Positions 22,373 through 37,986 of a DNA stretch of 64,000 nt are shown piece by piece. The translations under genes were made by a program, and so were the position numbers. The first letter of the stretch is position 1. Each line of letters starts with the position of its first letter. The notes beneath the pieces are model-generated. The model saw nothing but the letters and a program-made list of their open reading frames with translations. It was not told where the DNA came from and did not search any database. The DNA comes from Perkinsus olseni. Lineage: Eukaryota; Perkinsozoa; Perkinsida; Perkinsidae. The stretch lies in assembly GCA_013115135.1 (NCBI GenBank), contig JABANP010000032.1, positions 124,001-188,000 on the forward strand, written 5' to 3'.

Positions 22373-24523
22373 ATGGTCAATAAGCGAGAGGCCGAACGTA
22401 AAAAGCTAGCCAAGCAAAAGGCTATGGAGAAACGACGAGGATACAAGTCCACTAAAAGTGACGAAGAGGTAAGACCGGTGATAGGCTTGCGAAAAATGTG
22501 GTATCGATTCTGTGGCACTTCAACCGACCAGCCCCGCTCCGTCGAACGTGGCTCAGTGTTGTGTGTTTTAGTCCGTGGACACTAAGGCCGAGCTTGAGAA
22601 GAAGATCCAGGACGTTGGTACTGTGCAGAAGTCCGAGCTCCTGCAGCACGCTACCATCACTGGTCATCGGACGTCGCAGTACTTGGCCAAGGATATCAAA
22701 ATCGAACAGTTCAGTATGATTATCGAAGGCAAGGAGTATATCAAGGATACCACTCTGGAGCTCAACATGGGCCGAAGATACGGTATGATCGGTCTCAATG
22801 GCAGTGGTAAAAGTACCATCTTGCAGGCATTGGCCGCCCGTATGGTAAGTGATGGGAGTGGCTCTTAGAACAGCTGTTGGCGTATTGGTGTTGTGGCTCT
22901 CTTCAGGTCGACATACCCGACTATGTTGATATCTGGCTTCTTCACGAGGAGTATCCTCCTTCTGAGCAGACTGCTCTTGAGGCCGTCATCAGTTATGTCG
23001 CGACTGAGCAGAAGAGGCTCGAGGCCCTCATGATGGATATTATGGAGAACCATCCGGAGAACATGGACCTGGTCGAGCAGATCGGTTTCCGCTTGGACGA
23101 GTTGGACCCTCAAACCTTCGAGATTCGGGCTAGGGAGCTTCTCACTGGTCTCGGGTTCAAGGAGGATATGGTCCAGAAGAAGACAAAGGACATGAGTGGT
23201 GGTTGGAGAATGCGAGTAGCGCTCGCCCAGGCGTTGTTCGTCAAGCCTACTTTGCTGCTACTTGATGAGCCTACCAACCATCTCGATTTGGAGGCATGCA
23301 TTTGGCTGGAGAACTACTTGTCTAAATACGACAAGATTCTCGTCGTTGTATCGCACTCGCAAGATTTCCTTAACGGCGTATGTACCAATATTTGGCATCT
23401 TACCTGCCAGGGGACCTTCGAGTACTACAGTGGCAACTACGACACCTTCGTACGTACTCGTGCCGAGAACGAGGCCAACCAAATGATGAAGTGGAAGAAG
23501 GAGCAAGATGACATCAAGCATTTGAAGCAGTTCATCGCCACTAGTGGCGGAATGGAGAAGGCGGTCCGTCAGGCTCAGTCCAAGCAGAAGATCATTGACA
23601 AGATGGTCGAGGCTGGCCTCACTGCTAGGCCCGTCCCGGACCCGGTGTACTCCTTCCGGTTCCCCGAGTGTGATAGGTTGCCTCCACCAGTGTGCTCCTT
23701 CAACGACGTCACTTTCGCCTACAGTGGTAAGGTCAAGGATATCCTTTACAAGCACATGAGCTTTGGTATCGATCTGGATTCTCGAGTGGCTCTGGTTGGC
23801 CCGAATGGTGCTGGCAAGACCACGCTCCTGAAGCTGATGGAGGGTAAGCTGGAGCCCAGCCTCGGTACCATCTCCCGTCATGCTCATTTGCGATGGGGAA
23901 GGTTCAACCAGCACTCCACCGATCAGCTTGATTTGACCAAGACACCTCTGCAGTTCATGCGCGATAAGTTCGCCGACGGTCTTGCCACGGTCGACGGCAC
24001 GAAGGTCCTCGGTGTGGAGGAGTGGCGTTCTAAGCTGGGCCAGTTCGGTATCACTGGTCAGTGGCAGACTCAACCCATGGAGACCATGAGCCACGGTTTC
24101 CAGGCTAGGGTGGCCTTCTGTCTGGTGGCCCTCGCTAACCCTCATGTTCTCCTACTCGATGAGCCTACCAATCACTTGGATATGTCCTGTATCGACTCTC
24201 TTGCTAAGGCCATCAACAACTACAATGGTGGTCTGGTCCTTGTTAGTCATGACTTCCGTCTGATCTCGCAAGTTGCCAAGGAGATTTGGGTGGTCGATCA
24301 CGGCGTGAAGAGGTGGGACGGCAGTATTGAAGATTATAAGAAGTCATTGACGAAGCAAGTACTACGGTCTGGCCACCGTAAGAGGGAGCCCCTCAAGTCG
24401 CTAAGACGGTCGTGGCCAAGAAGTAGCCCTGCTCTCGCCTCTCGTATCAACAGCGATAGCCACGCTGTTGGTGCTGTAATATACTATTCGAATGCTACAG
24501 CCGAGAGATGTCAACGTCAATGA
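22373..24523 (+). CDS. ARB1/ABCF2-type ABC-F ATPase
   Basis: ABC-F protein with two ATPase domains and no membrane part; ARB1/ABCF2 relatives act in 40S and 60S ribosome biogenesis. Exons 22373–22468, 22572–22844 and 22907 onward; introns of 103 and 62 nt are GT–AG in phase. The N-terminus is Lys/Arg-rich (REAERKKLAKQKAMEKRRGY). Domain 1: Walker A GLNGSGKST, signature MSGGWRMRVALAQAL, Walker B LLLLDEPTNHLDL. Domain 2: GPNGAGKTTLLK, signature MSHGFQARVAFCLVAL (the usual GGQ or DGQ replaced by HGF), Walker B LLLDEPTNHLDM, H-loop VLVSHDFRLI. The end is ambiguous: reading through gives a stop at 24521–24523, while removing a 20-nt GTAAGA…AAG segment (24378–24397) gives a Lys-rich end at 24426. 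Confidence 0.95.
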
Positions 24524-24639
24524 CTCTATTCTGACACCTCTAGCTGTAGTATTCTGTACAATCGTAGGCCAGTATCTCCTCCCCTTTGCAGATCCTGGCC
24601 TATCATAACCCACTGTTATCTCTCTCATTGAGGCTCCTC

Positions 24640-25030
24640 AGGCTCTCGTTGTGGTGGCCCAGTCTACAGCACTGTGGACTGGCTCCGCTATTTTCGTCCT
24701 GAGCTCGAGGGCCTCATGCTCGTCTTACCTTTGCTGCAACTATTCTCTCCAAAGGAAGCACCTTGGTCGTTGCGTTAGTATCATCACCAGTGGGGAATGG
24801 CAGGGGTACTGGTTCTCGTCGTCATCAGTTGTCTGTCCTTTCTTATTGTAATCATAAAGACATTCTATTCGGACTTTTGTTTAACCCTATAGACTGGATA
24901 CTCAACCGGAGTGGGTCGCGTCGGCGTCGTCGGTCCTCGACAACACGACGCTACGGTGCTTTGGAGGACATCCAGTCAGGAGAGGAATATGACAGTGCTC
25001 GAAGGTGGTAGGGCGAGGGTCGCTAATGGT
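24640..25030 (+). CDS. Putative small membrane protein with basic tail
   Basis: No family recognised. A helical stretch (VDWLRYFRPELEGLMLVLPL, about 24670–24730) is followed by a strong membrane segment (GVLVLVVISCLSFLIVIIKT, about 24805–24865), then after a TTTAACCCTATAG acceptor a basic and then acidic tail (NRSGSRRRRRSSTTRRYGAL EDIQSGEEYD). The order 'tryptophan-rich helix, membrane segment, basic tail' resembles the membrane proteins at 48.9 and 50.6 kb, so it might be a distant relative. Exon borders and the start are not fixed. Confidence 0.3.
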
Positions 25031-25269
25031 CCGTCCCGACTGTCCGATCACAGTAGTAGAATACGGCAGAAAGAGGAACTTGAATTAGCTCGTCATTGTT
25101 CTCGCGAGATTTGCAGTTTACCACATCGTCACGTGAAGTATATCATGGTATCATCGCTTGTGATGAGATTATCAGAGTGAGTGGACGATAGTCAGTGCTC
25201 CAGGGCGGGCTGGGAAATGTTATCTCATTTCCGTCAATTCTGTATCTGTTTTGCATCCTTCAGTTCATC

Positions 25270-26480
25270 GGCGTTGCCGTCAAGACGACGCAGGTCGTCG
25301 TCGAGCCGTATGGGCTCAACGTCATCTACTACGGCCGATACCAGAGACTGGACGTTAGCTCGGGAGTCGACGGAGATGGCTCGATTGCGGAGGAAGTATC
25401 AGTCCTTGGAGAAGGCGTACAAGGCTTTGGAGGATGAGAACGATACTGTGAAGGAACAGCTGTAGTGCGCGGAGGGGAGGGGCGTGCGTATCGGCATTTG
25501 GTAGAAAGAGTTGGTAGATGGACGGTCAGGGTCGTGTTGTGCGATATAACATTGTGAAGTGACTGTACATACACCCAACGCCGCAGTAAATACTATCACT
25601 CTTTTCAAAAGAGTCTTTCGCATGTGGCGTACTGGCCTCATTCTTCCACGTTAGATTTTCTCGTTATTTCATACTGTATTGCTAGCACCCTTGGCCATGC
25701 ATGATGGTGATGAATGAGCTACTCCGAAATGATCATAGTTAGAGTATGTGGCCACGTATTATTGGATAAAGCGCACGCCCTGGATCCCTGCACCTCTTGT
25801 CAATAATTTCTCCTCTTCTACAGGAAGCAACGAGAAGAAAGCTTAGAGGATGCCAACACCCAAGTGAGGGAGAGGGAGAGGCAGCTGCAGACAGCTCACC
25901 AAGTGTCAGGTCTCGTCAATCTCGCTCAGTGAGTGTAGCGCCATCGCCCCAGCTATGTGAGCTCATACTCCCTTTCAGAGTTCTCTGCGTGGGTTGCCTC
26001 ATCCCCGTGCTTGGAGCGCTGCTACTGCTACTTTTGGCCCAACCATTGCTACCGCCACCGCTCAAGGTGAGGTTTTGTTGGGTCGGTGGGGACGTCGGTC
26101 GGGGATAGTCCTGTCGCCTCCTACCTGGGAGTGGCGCCACTCTGGCGTGAGGACAGTCATAATGAGTAGATACACTGAGTCGGCCGATGTATCGAACTGA
26201 GAGTGGGCTTCCGATAGAAAATCCGTTAAGGTAATCTAGTTCCGATAAAACCGACCGGGTTTTAAATACCGGTGGGGTTGACTTCCTCTTTTTCGTCGTA
26301 GTCGTCGTAGCTGCTGTTGAGGTCCGGTATCTTTCATCGTCCTCAGGTTGAGTTGAACGCTAGTAGAAGCAGCACTCCATTGACCGATGCTGCTGGCTCT
26401 TCGAACCAATCAGTGTGGCGGCGAATTCTCAATTCTGGCGCAATGCCGAGTAGCCGATACTTCCCAACCCTCCCGCCCGG
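25270..26480 (+). CDS. Putative coiled-coil protein
   Basis: No family recognised. Exon about 25270–25462 is Ser/Arg-rich and then a coiled coil (MARLRRKYQSLEKAYKALED ENDTVKEQL). A second coiled-coil piece follows at about 25826–25930 (KQREESLEDANTQVREREREQ-like), then an Ala/Thr-rich exon (about 25978–26068) and a Ser-rich exon (VELNASRSSTPLTDAAGSSN, about 26347–26480). Introns between are inferred from AG acceptors and GTGAGG-type donors. The end was not located. Confidence 0.35.
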
Positions 26481-26979
26481 TCCTATGGGAGTATATCTGG
26501 TCACCGTGGAAGCCCGACGAGTCCCGTGAAGAACAGGCATCAACCCAAGATATGCTGCTGCCTGAGTATTGCCCCATTGCCCCACAGGACAGTGAGCAGG
26601 AAGGCACACGTAATAGAGGCGTTAGGCTTCCGCTGGGAAGTATGGCCGTTCTTAGGTTGATGGTGGTCCTCTCGGCGGCCATTGGTTTCCTCGACTCTGT
26701 TATATCGTCCAATTTCTGCATTAACTGTGCCTGCTGTTTCGTGGTCAATGGGTGGGGTCAGCGCAATTATCAACTTATTCTCTGCCAGTATCCCTCGTCG
26801 TGTTACACGATTCGTGTATGCTCGTCTCCGGTCTACTGGCTGCCGCGGCCCTGCCGGTGGTGCTCCCTTACAGGACAATACACCGCGGTAGAATCGCTGG
26901 TGCCCGTCCATCTTGGGTAAACGTCGCTGACAGGCACCCTATGCGAGTGCAACCATTTCAATAACTACTGGTTCAGCGT

Positions 26980-29350
26980 TGTGACTGCCATACAAAAGTG
27001 GGAAGCAATACCTGCTTCGCTCCGCTAATATCAGGCCGCTGCTGAGTGGTCATTTCAGATACGCAGAGCTGGAAAGGACAGGTGGGTTACTGGATGCTCG
27101 GAGGGTCCTTGCAGTCGAGGAGCAGCTGCCTATTACCTGCGAGGTGGGATGCCCTCCTGGGTGGTTCCTGATGGTGGTGAATGAACGAACCATGCGGTAC
27201 TTTCATGCTAGGCTAATCTCTTCGACTGTCCTCAGGAGAGAGGCCCATCTATGGTCTACGACATGGAGATGGTCCCCCTTGAACGTTTCCGATCCCTCAC
27301 AGCTATCGGAGCTGTTGTTGGTAAGCATGTCTCCTGGTAAGCAAGTCTGGTCATTACTGCAGCGTGTAGGACGTACTTGAAGCGGGAAGGAGTCAATTCT
27401 GGCCTCTTGTCTGGCTCAGCAAATTCTGCCTTCCTGGGCAGGTAGTAGGGAGGTGGACTACTCTCGCATGGTGCTCCCTATACAGTAACAATAGCAAGAG
27501 TCACTGCAACACTACTGTTCAACTAAACAACTCCTCGTGTGGCGTATTAGATTATGCAAAAGCCATCGACAGTAGTCCTTGAGCAATAATTACATACCAT
27601 AACATCCGTACATCAACAAGTCTTACAACGGTGCCAATCACTACTGAACGTTTGAATCGTGTGCAACTTGTTCCTTTCAGGCAGCGCTCATGGCTCTCTG
27701 TGCCTGGAAGCGGGCGTTAGAGGGCGACAGTGAGGGGGTCCTCAATTACATGGCCATGGGGACCGAGCTGATACAATACGGGTTGGCTGACCTCGTTAGT
27801 CGCCGCTGGATTGATGTGGTTTGGTATCTTTAGGATGTCCTGCATGCTCGAGCACAGCAGAGAAGATCTACCCCTCAACGCAACGGTATCATAGTAGTTC
27901 GAAAGGAATCTCTGAGGTTTCCCATGTGCTTAGGTGCTTTCAGACGTCCTGCAGGGCAGAGTGCCGTTGTCCCTACAGGGTATAGTCATCGATCCAGGCC
28001 AAGGGGAGGAGTATGCTGATACGGCCTATCGGTGAGTGTTGGCATGAATGATGGTGGAAGTGCCGCTGAGGAGTGTTGTCTGAGGGCTGTCGCCTCCTGG
28101 GCAGCTTCCTTCGACGACTTCTTGCGGGCAGGGCATAATTAAACCTTGTGACGTTCGCGGCCGAAAGTTTCGAGGAGTAATGAGGTATGCAGTTGCTGCT
28201 GGCAATCATCAACTCGTCCACGAGGGAGTTATTCGGTGCTGTTGTTCGTGGACCTGGAATGCACATCACGGGTGCCTCCTCCTCATTAATGTTCAAGCCA
28301 TGGCAAGGTCTTATCTCGGGTCCCATGGACATACCTTGGAGATGCGTCGGAAGGAAACGCTTTTGTTGTTCACTTTTGCTAAGCCCTTCCCAAATTATTT
28401 GGGCCAAATAGTCTAGTCCACTCAGTAGGATGCACGGTACATCACACCCCCTATAGTGTCGCAGAAGGAAACTGTGCGGGGATTACCAGTGTGGAGGAAT
28501 CCCAAACCGTGTATTGTGGTCAGGGCGTGCATCCCCCTCCAAGTCGAGGGCTGCTGGCCTTGGATTGCATGGACGACGCATGAGAGCTGTGAGATGTACA
28601 CTGTGTCGCTGTGTGCTGTACCATCAGCCGTATGGCATTACAGGTGTTGTGACCCTGATATCGAGGAGAAGCCCACTGCTTGTGGGAGGGATCTGAGGCG
28701 ATGCTGCAACCTAGGGGAGGAAGCTAGAGTCCAGCAGCCAACTTGTGAGGTCTCAGTCACATTGCGCTGGGAGGTCTCCGTCCTGATCAGCGCCGATTCG
28801 GCTGCTGCACGACACCGCGCCCCCGTGGGATGAGCTTCAGCGGTTGCGGACGAGCCTCAGAAATTGGCGGCAAGTTGGATGTTTATGGCCGAGGCTGGTG
28901 CAGATGTATACTCACAATCGAACCGAGGAAGAGTTGCAGGAGGCGGAAGCTGCTGAGTGGAAGAAGGCACGCGAGCTGGGAGTAGTAAGTAAGAAGCCAA
29001 TCTACGAATGTGGCGTGGAGTGGTACTCGATGGGCGTCGCTGAGGTGAGCTCCACGATGTCCGTACTGCCGCATCGCCGGAAAGCATAGCAGAATGGTGA
29101 GCCAGTGGGGAGCGCGTGAGAAATGAAGAGGTGGTTGCGCAGGTGGGAGCTGCCCGAGGGCCATCAGAGGGTCTTCCCGCAGGAAGATGTTTGGGCGATT
29201 AAAGGACCAGTCTGCTTCGACCTTCGTAAGCACGGGGCAAGGCATGCGCGCCGCGTTGTGCGACAGTACGCCCAACCTGCGCAGTCAGAGTATCACTTAC
29301 TGAGACGCGTCCCAGGCGCGACCGTCTCCCTCCTCATTCGCGTCACAATC
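26980..29350 (+). CDS. Putative multi-exon protein of unknown function
   Basis: Not recognised. Several short plus-strand blocks with good coding character are bounded by plausible splice sites: about 27030–27142 (AELERTGGLLDARRVLAVEE QLPITCE), 27234–27320 (MVYDMEMVPLERFRSLTAIG), 27683–27795 (AALMALCAWKRALEGDSEGV), 27935–28031 (VLSDVLQGRVPLSLQGIVID), 28810–29045 (PWDELQRLRTSLRNWRQ, then EEELQEAEAAEWKKARELGV) and about 29140–29255 (WELPEGHQRVFPQEDVWAIK). They may be one gene or two. No catalytic or binding motif was found. The stretch 27330–27680 shows no coding block and would be an intron. Confidence 0.35.
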
Positions 29351-29585
29351 GAACATATCTGCATGCGGTGTTGCTGGAGAGCCACCCAACCGACGCAACA
29401 CAACGCTGCAGCTCCTCCTCTACTAGCGGACCGTCAGAGGTCAACTCCATCCTTATGACGTTCAGCGCATCTGAGCCGCGCGGAGACGCCGCACGGCAAG
29501 CGTCACCGGTGCTTCCCGCTGGTTGTGAGCCGGGGATATGTTACCCCGTGGGGACTCTTACAAGTAGAGCATTGATGGACATAAG

Positions 29586-29659
29586 TGGTCGATGCAGGGC
29601 TCGAACCTGCGACCCTCGCGTTATTAGCACGATGCTCTAACCGACTGAGCTAAACGACC
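29586..29659 (-). tRNA. tRNA-Ile (anticodon AAT)
   Basis: A 74-nt cloverleaf on the minus strand. It starts GGTCGTT, has D-arm TAGCTCAGTCGGTTAGAGC (good A box), anticodon loop CTAATAA between 5-bp stems (anticodon AAT), and T-arm GCAGGTTCGAGCCCTGC (good B box) before the 3' acceptor strand ATCGACC and discriminator A. One T–T mismatch lies in the acceptor stem. No intron. A clear T-run terminator was not seen directly downstream. Confidence 0.92.
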
Positions 29660-30349
29660 TGTTGATATGTGAAGGTTTCCACGCTCTCTGATCGCCCCTG
29701 CCATGAAACTCGTCTTTCGTGGCCATTTGGAGCAATTAACTAGCCTCTCAAACTGCTCACCTTGCAAATGGAGAGACCGGGAATGCACTAGGCCAAATGC
29801 CGAAGAGATTCGCTTGATCGCTGGTCTGTACTGCATGTCGGCACGCTCGTGGCCCGCATGTATTAACTGGTCCTTGCGAGCACGCGATCCTTCCGCCCTC
29901 AGAGAGCGCTCAATGGACGACTGAGCTCGATATCGCGGACGGAATCGAAGTGGCCGATGCACTTCATGGTGAAAGAGTTTCCTCATGACGATATCTACCA
30001 CGCATCGCATTGCAGGCGTATGTGGTGAGGGCCTGCCCGTGGCCGAGTCGGGTAGCTGCTCCCTGGACGGCTCTCTCATTCCAAACCTACACGGATCTGA
30101 TTACGCGGCCGTGGAGAGAAGTGCTTTCGATGGCTACTCCCTCACTCTTATGAAGGTGGGTAGGAGGCCTATCACCCGCCGACGAGTGCGCTCCGACAGA
30201 CGAGACAAGCACCACCTCCTGCAAATGAGACGCTGCATCGTCATAGTGTGGCAGTGCTGATGGGGCAACTAAGCTGTAAGGTGACAGTCTCCTGGGCCAT
30301 TGCTATGTCACATAGCCCATGTGCGTATGGCGGTCGTTGTGATCATCAG
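29660..30349. other. Mostly unassigned region, possibly 5' exons of the glycosyltransferase
   Basis: One block (29985–30155) reads MTISTTHRIAGVCGEGLPVA and SLIPNLHGSDYAAVERSAFD GYSL and ends at a GTGGGT donor, so it could be a first exon of the GT61 gene. The rest has no supported gene. Confidence 0.3.
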
Positions 30350-31624
30350 CGAACATTTGGCACTTCGCGCAAGATTACGTTTGGCTTTGGAAGCTCATCC
30401 AGCTCGGGGTCCTCGATGGCAGTGTGCCGGGGACTGCTCACTCGGAAGACCCGCGATGGTGGCTGGTGGAGACCAAGTGAGCTCGAAGGTTGATTCATGT
30501 GTCGTCACAGCGACGCAGATACGCTGCTGCCGAGTGTGAGGTTGACGGCAAAAGATGTTGGCACTCGGATGGCGGCATCCCCGGACCGAAAGACCTCTGG
30601 CAAATGATGCTTCACAAGTTGGTGAGTGGGGGTCCGCTGCGGCCACCTTCGACGAGACCGTTTGCACTAGGCGATGTGCAGGTCCTGTCGACGAACTCTG
30701 TCGCTCAAACGGCGAAGTTTTCCCAGACTTATACTGAAGGAAAAGAACTACAAAAGAAGGGTATCAGACATGTGTGCTACGATGGAGCTGTGAGTCTGTT
30801 CCGACCTACTGCGCTAGCGAGAGACGATTTTCGCAGATTCAGCCGTGGCGTGCTTGGCCGTCGGGGAAAGAGATCTACGGCAGCCTTCGGCAGACCGTCA
30901 TAAAGGCCTGTGGGCTTCATGACTCGGGGATGACACGTGGGTGAGGTGCTCTTGCTGGACGCAATGATTGCTTGCTACCTCTAGGAAAAGTTGTTCTCCT
31001 CGAGCGAGGCTCGCGGCACAGACGCTGGTCCACTCAAACCGCCGCCGAGATGACAGATCTGATCGCCGACTGGGGTCGCCTGAATGCATTGACCGTCGGA
31101 TGGGTGCGCCCTGGAGGCCTCGACCCTTGCAACCAGGTCATCCAGCCCTCCACTAGCAGCTAGGCGGCTCGATAATGTCACAGCTCTACCGCTGCAGGTG
31201 GCGACTCTGGCCGATGCTGCTGTGGTCATCGGCATCGGGGGTGCTGATATGGCGAACATACTCTGGGTACCGGAAGGCGCAATACTTATCGAGGTGGGTG
31301 TCACACACTCTCAGGCTCATTAGTTATCAGCTTGCTGTGGTAGGTGGACGCCGGCTGTTACCTCACAACTTCAGCTATTGCGGAGAATGACTCGTCCTAC
31401 CGGTCACACGTGTGTCGGAATGGCCAGAGCGGGGTAGGGAGATGGCCTTCAACCCTCAATAGCGTTGCCTGTCACACCAGGTGCGGAAGCAGCACTGCCA
31501 CCCCAGTGCCCAACCTTACCCGTGGCGCGGCCCTGGTTTGGACTACAAAGGAGAACACTACGAGAGGGCGAAGAGGCTTTATGATGAGGCTATAACGAGC
31601 GGCCGCTGCATGGACCCTTCTGAG
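30350..31624 (+). CDS. GT61-family (DUF563) glycosyltransferase
   Basis: GT61 enzymes transfer xylose or N-acetylglucosamine in the secretory pathway (plant XylT, animal EOGT). Exon 30350–about 30479 reads NIWHFAQDYVWLWKLIQLGV then DPRWWLVETK, like the family's N-x-x-H-x-x-x-D/E start. Later exons: SDGGIPGPKDLWQMMLHKL (to about 30619), VLSTNSVAQTAKFSQTYTEG and IRHVCYDGA (30682–30789), WPSGKEIYGSLRQTVIKACG (about 30825–30930), KVVLLERGSRHRRWST (from about 30988) and the diagnostic C-terminal block QVATLADAAVVIGIGGADMA then ILWVPEGAILIE (about 31185–31292), where relatives have HGAxLxN. Two further exons follow, the last ending at 31624 (EHYERAKRLYDEAITSGRCM). The His of the HGA motif is replaced by Gly. 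The 5' end and any signal anchor were not fixed. Confidence 0.75.
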
Positions 31625-31647
31625 GTGACTCTCCTCATACGTCAGCC

Positions 31648-31952
31648 ATGGGGCAGGGCGAGGCTCAGACACCCCCTCCAGAAGGCACATTCTCTGCCGA
31701 TGGCTACCGTGCCGAGTTCGCTCGTATGAAGGGGCTGGCCTACAGTGCCATACACAGGTACCACTGTGAGTGGCGGACACTGTTGTTGTTAGTTGTGTTA
31801 GGTGCGATTGCCATGAGCCGAAGGGTCATGATTATGATTGTTATCACAGCTGGCTCCAAGGGGACATATCCATCGATGTTAAGAATACTTTGTTGCCACT
31901 CCTCAACACTCTAGTGCATGAATATTTACTCCACGCCTTCGACCTGGAATGA
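31648..31952 (+). CDS. Small hypothetical protein, or last exons of the GT61 gene
   Basis: Two exons, 31648–31757 and 31802–31952, join in phase across a 44-nt GT–AG intron and encode a protein of about 86 residues: MGQGEAQTPPPEGTFSADGY and GLAYSAIHR, then CDCHEPKGHDYDCYHSWLQG and a hydrophobic helical end (VKNTLLPLLNTLVHEYLLHA). The Cys/His cluster could bind a metal. It lies only 23 nt after the last GT61 exon; those 21–23 nt begin GT and end CAG, so it may instead be that enzyme's C-terminus. Confidence 0.45.
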
Positions 31953-32075
31953 TGTTTCTCTTCTTCGTTGTTGTCGTGTTCGCAAGTTCGTGAACGCAAA
32001 GCAGAAGTTAATACGGGAACATGCTGCAGTTCAAGTGTGAATAGAAAAGATGAAGCAGATGAATTGCTCAGAAAC

Positions 32076-36740
<4,665 letters not shown>

Positions 36741-37986
36741 GAGGCTCCTCGACTGAAGGACGACAGCGGCTCTGACGACCCCGAGCTGGACGACCCTATG
36801 CGACACCAGAGTCGGCCCTGGACCCCTCTAGACCCCTCCACAAATTCTTAGCGTACACTCATAATTCATCGAAGAAGCCGAGTTTTCCTCTGAAGTTTGA
36901 ATGCCATAGCCTTAGTAACACTATCACTAACCTAACAAGGCTTCAGTCTCCCCATCTACTCTGATTGACGCACTCAGAAATCTAGCTATGTCACCCATTC
37001 GAAGGATCGGTCGGGTCTTGGTGGATCTGTTCCACACTTACCCTTTTCGGGCTTGCTGTAGCTCTTGAGGTAGCCCGCATAATTCTCAGGCAAGATAAGG
37101 TCGTCAGAACCTCGCCCGTGCGCGGAGGCGTATCTTTGTTCTTGAGAGGATGCGGCCTCAGCGGCGACTAGGCAGCTATAGTAATCATCAGGGAGGAGGC
37201 CTCCTGCTGTAGGCTTGGCTGAGGTCCAGGACGCTGGGTTCATAGCGGTGGCATTGGAGGTCTGTAAAGCGGCATGGCTGCACGACGTTATGGTTGAGCT
37301 ATTCGCGCAGCGCACAAGGGATGTGGTACTATCGGCCTCGTCGAGCGCAGCTCCCAGGATAGAACCCATGCCCTCCCGCACAGAGGCTGTGACGCTGACC
37401 ACTAGGCCATGGTTCTCAGAATTCAAATTTATGTTTATTGCGCGGACAATAGGGCGCGCCTAGGTATTCGAAAGGTCGACTCCTCCTCCGAAAGGGCCAT
37501 CACTAGGCAACACAACAGTGGCAATTTTATAGCCGTAGAAGGGCGCGCTGTAGCAGAATGAGATCTGCACATGCATCGCACTCGAAGAACGGCATACCTA
37601 CCCAGCCCAGCGTCGTGAAAGTCTCCAACAGCGAGCGAGATGCACATGTCAAAGACAGTACAGGCCATCGCGATGGCTTCGGAAGACCACGTGTGATAGA
37701 TCAGGCCCTTAAAGGGTCTGATAGGCTGGCATAAGGCATAGATAGGGTAAGCACAACACGAAGGGAAGGGCCCTGCCGGAGATGACTTAGCCAACACGGC
37801 CACCACGGCCGTTTTGACGGCCCGTAGTCATCATCACAGCGATCGAAAATCTACTCGTCTTGAAAAATCTATGCGCGTGTTGCCTCAAAAATGTCGCGTT
37901 GTAGCGTTGAGAAAATCCAAGAGTGCAAGAGTCTGCAAGTTGCGTCTTCGTTACGATTCTCCTCTACCGTCTTGGTCGTCGTTGAC
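36741..37986 (-). other. Region with one possible exon and a tRNA-like sequence
   Basis: A minus-strand open frame (37426–36986) contains a natural-looking stretch with two related pieces, GGLLPDDYYSCLV and LILPENYAGYLKSYSK, so an exon may exist. Its upstream half is the tRNA-like sequence described separately, which argues against the full frame being one protein. Another minus frame near 37435–37806 is Cys/Ala-rich and unassigned. Intron or gene borders could not be set. Confidence 0.25.
37345..37417 (-). repeat. tRNA-like element with strong A box
   Basis: On the minus strand TGGCCTAGTGGTCAGCGTC fits the pol III A box and D-arm, and 30 nt later GGCATGGGTTCTATCC fits the B box. The stems are incomplete, so it resembles a tRNA-derived short interspersed element rather than a tRNA. 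Confidence 0.45.

Noticed and set aside
23258..24145. A 295-codon minus-strand frame inside the ABCF gene
   Set aside because: It is the reverse reading of the two conserved ATPase domains; length comes from codon bias, and it has no known domain.
36986..37426. A complete gene for the 146-codon minus frame
   Set aside because: Its first third is a tRNA-like sequence with A and B boxes; only the later part might be an exon.
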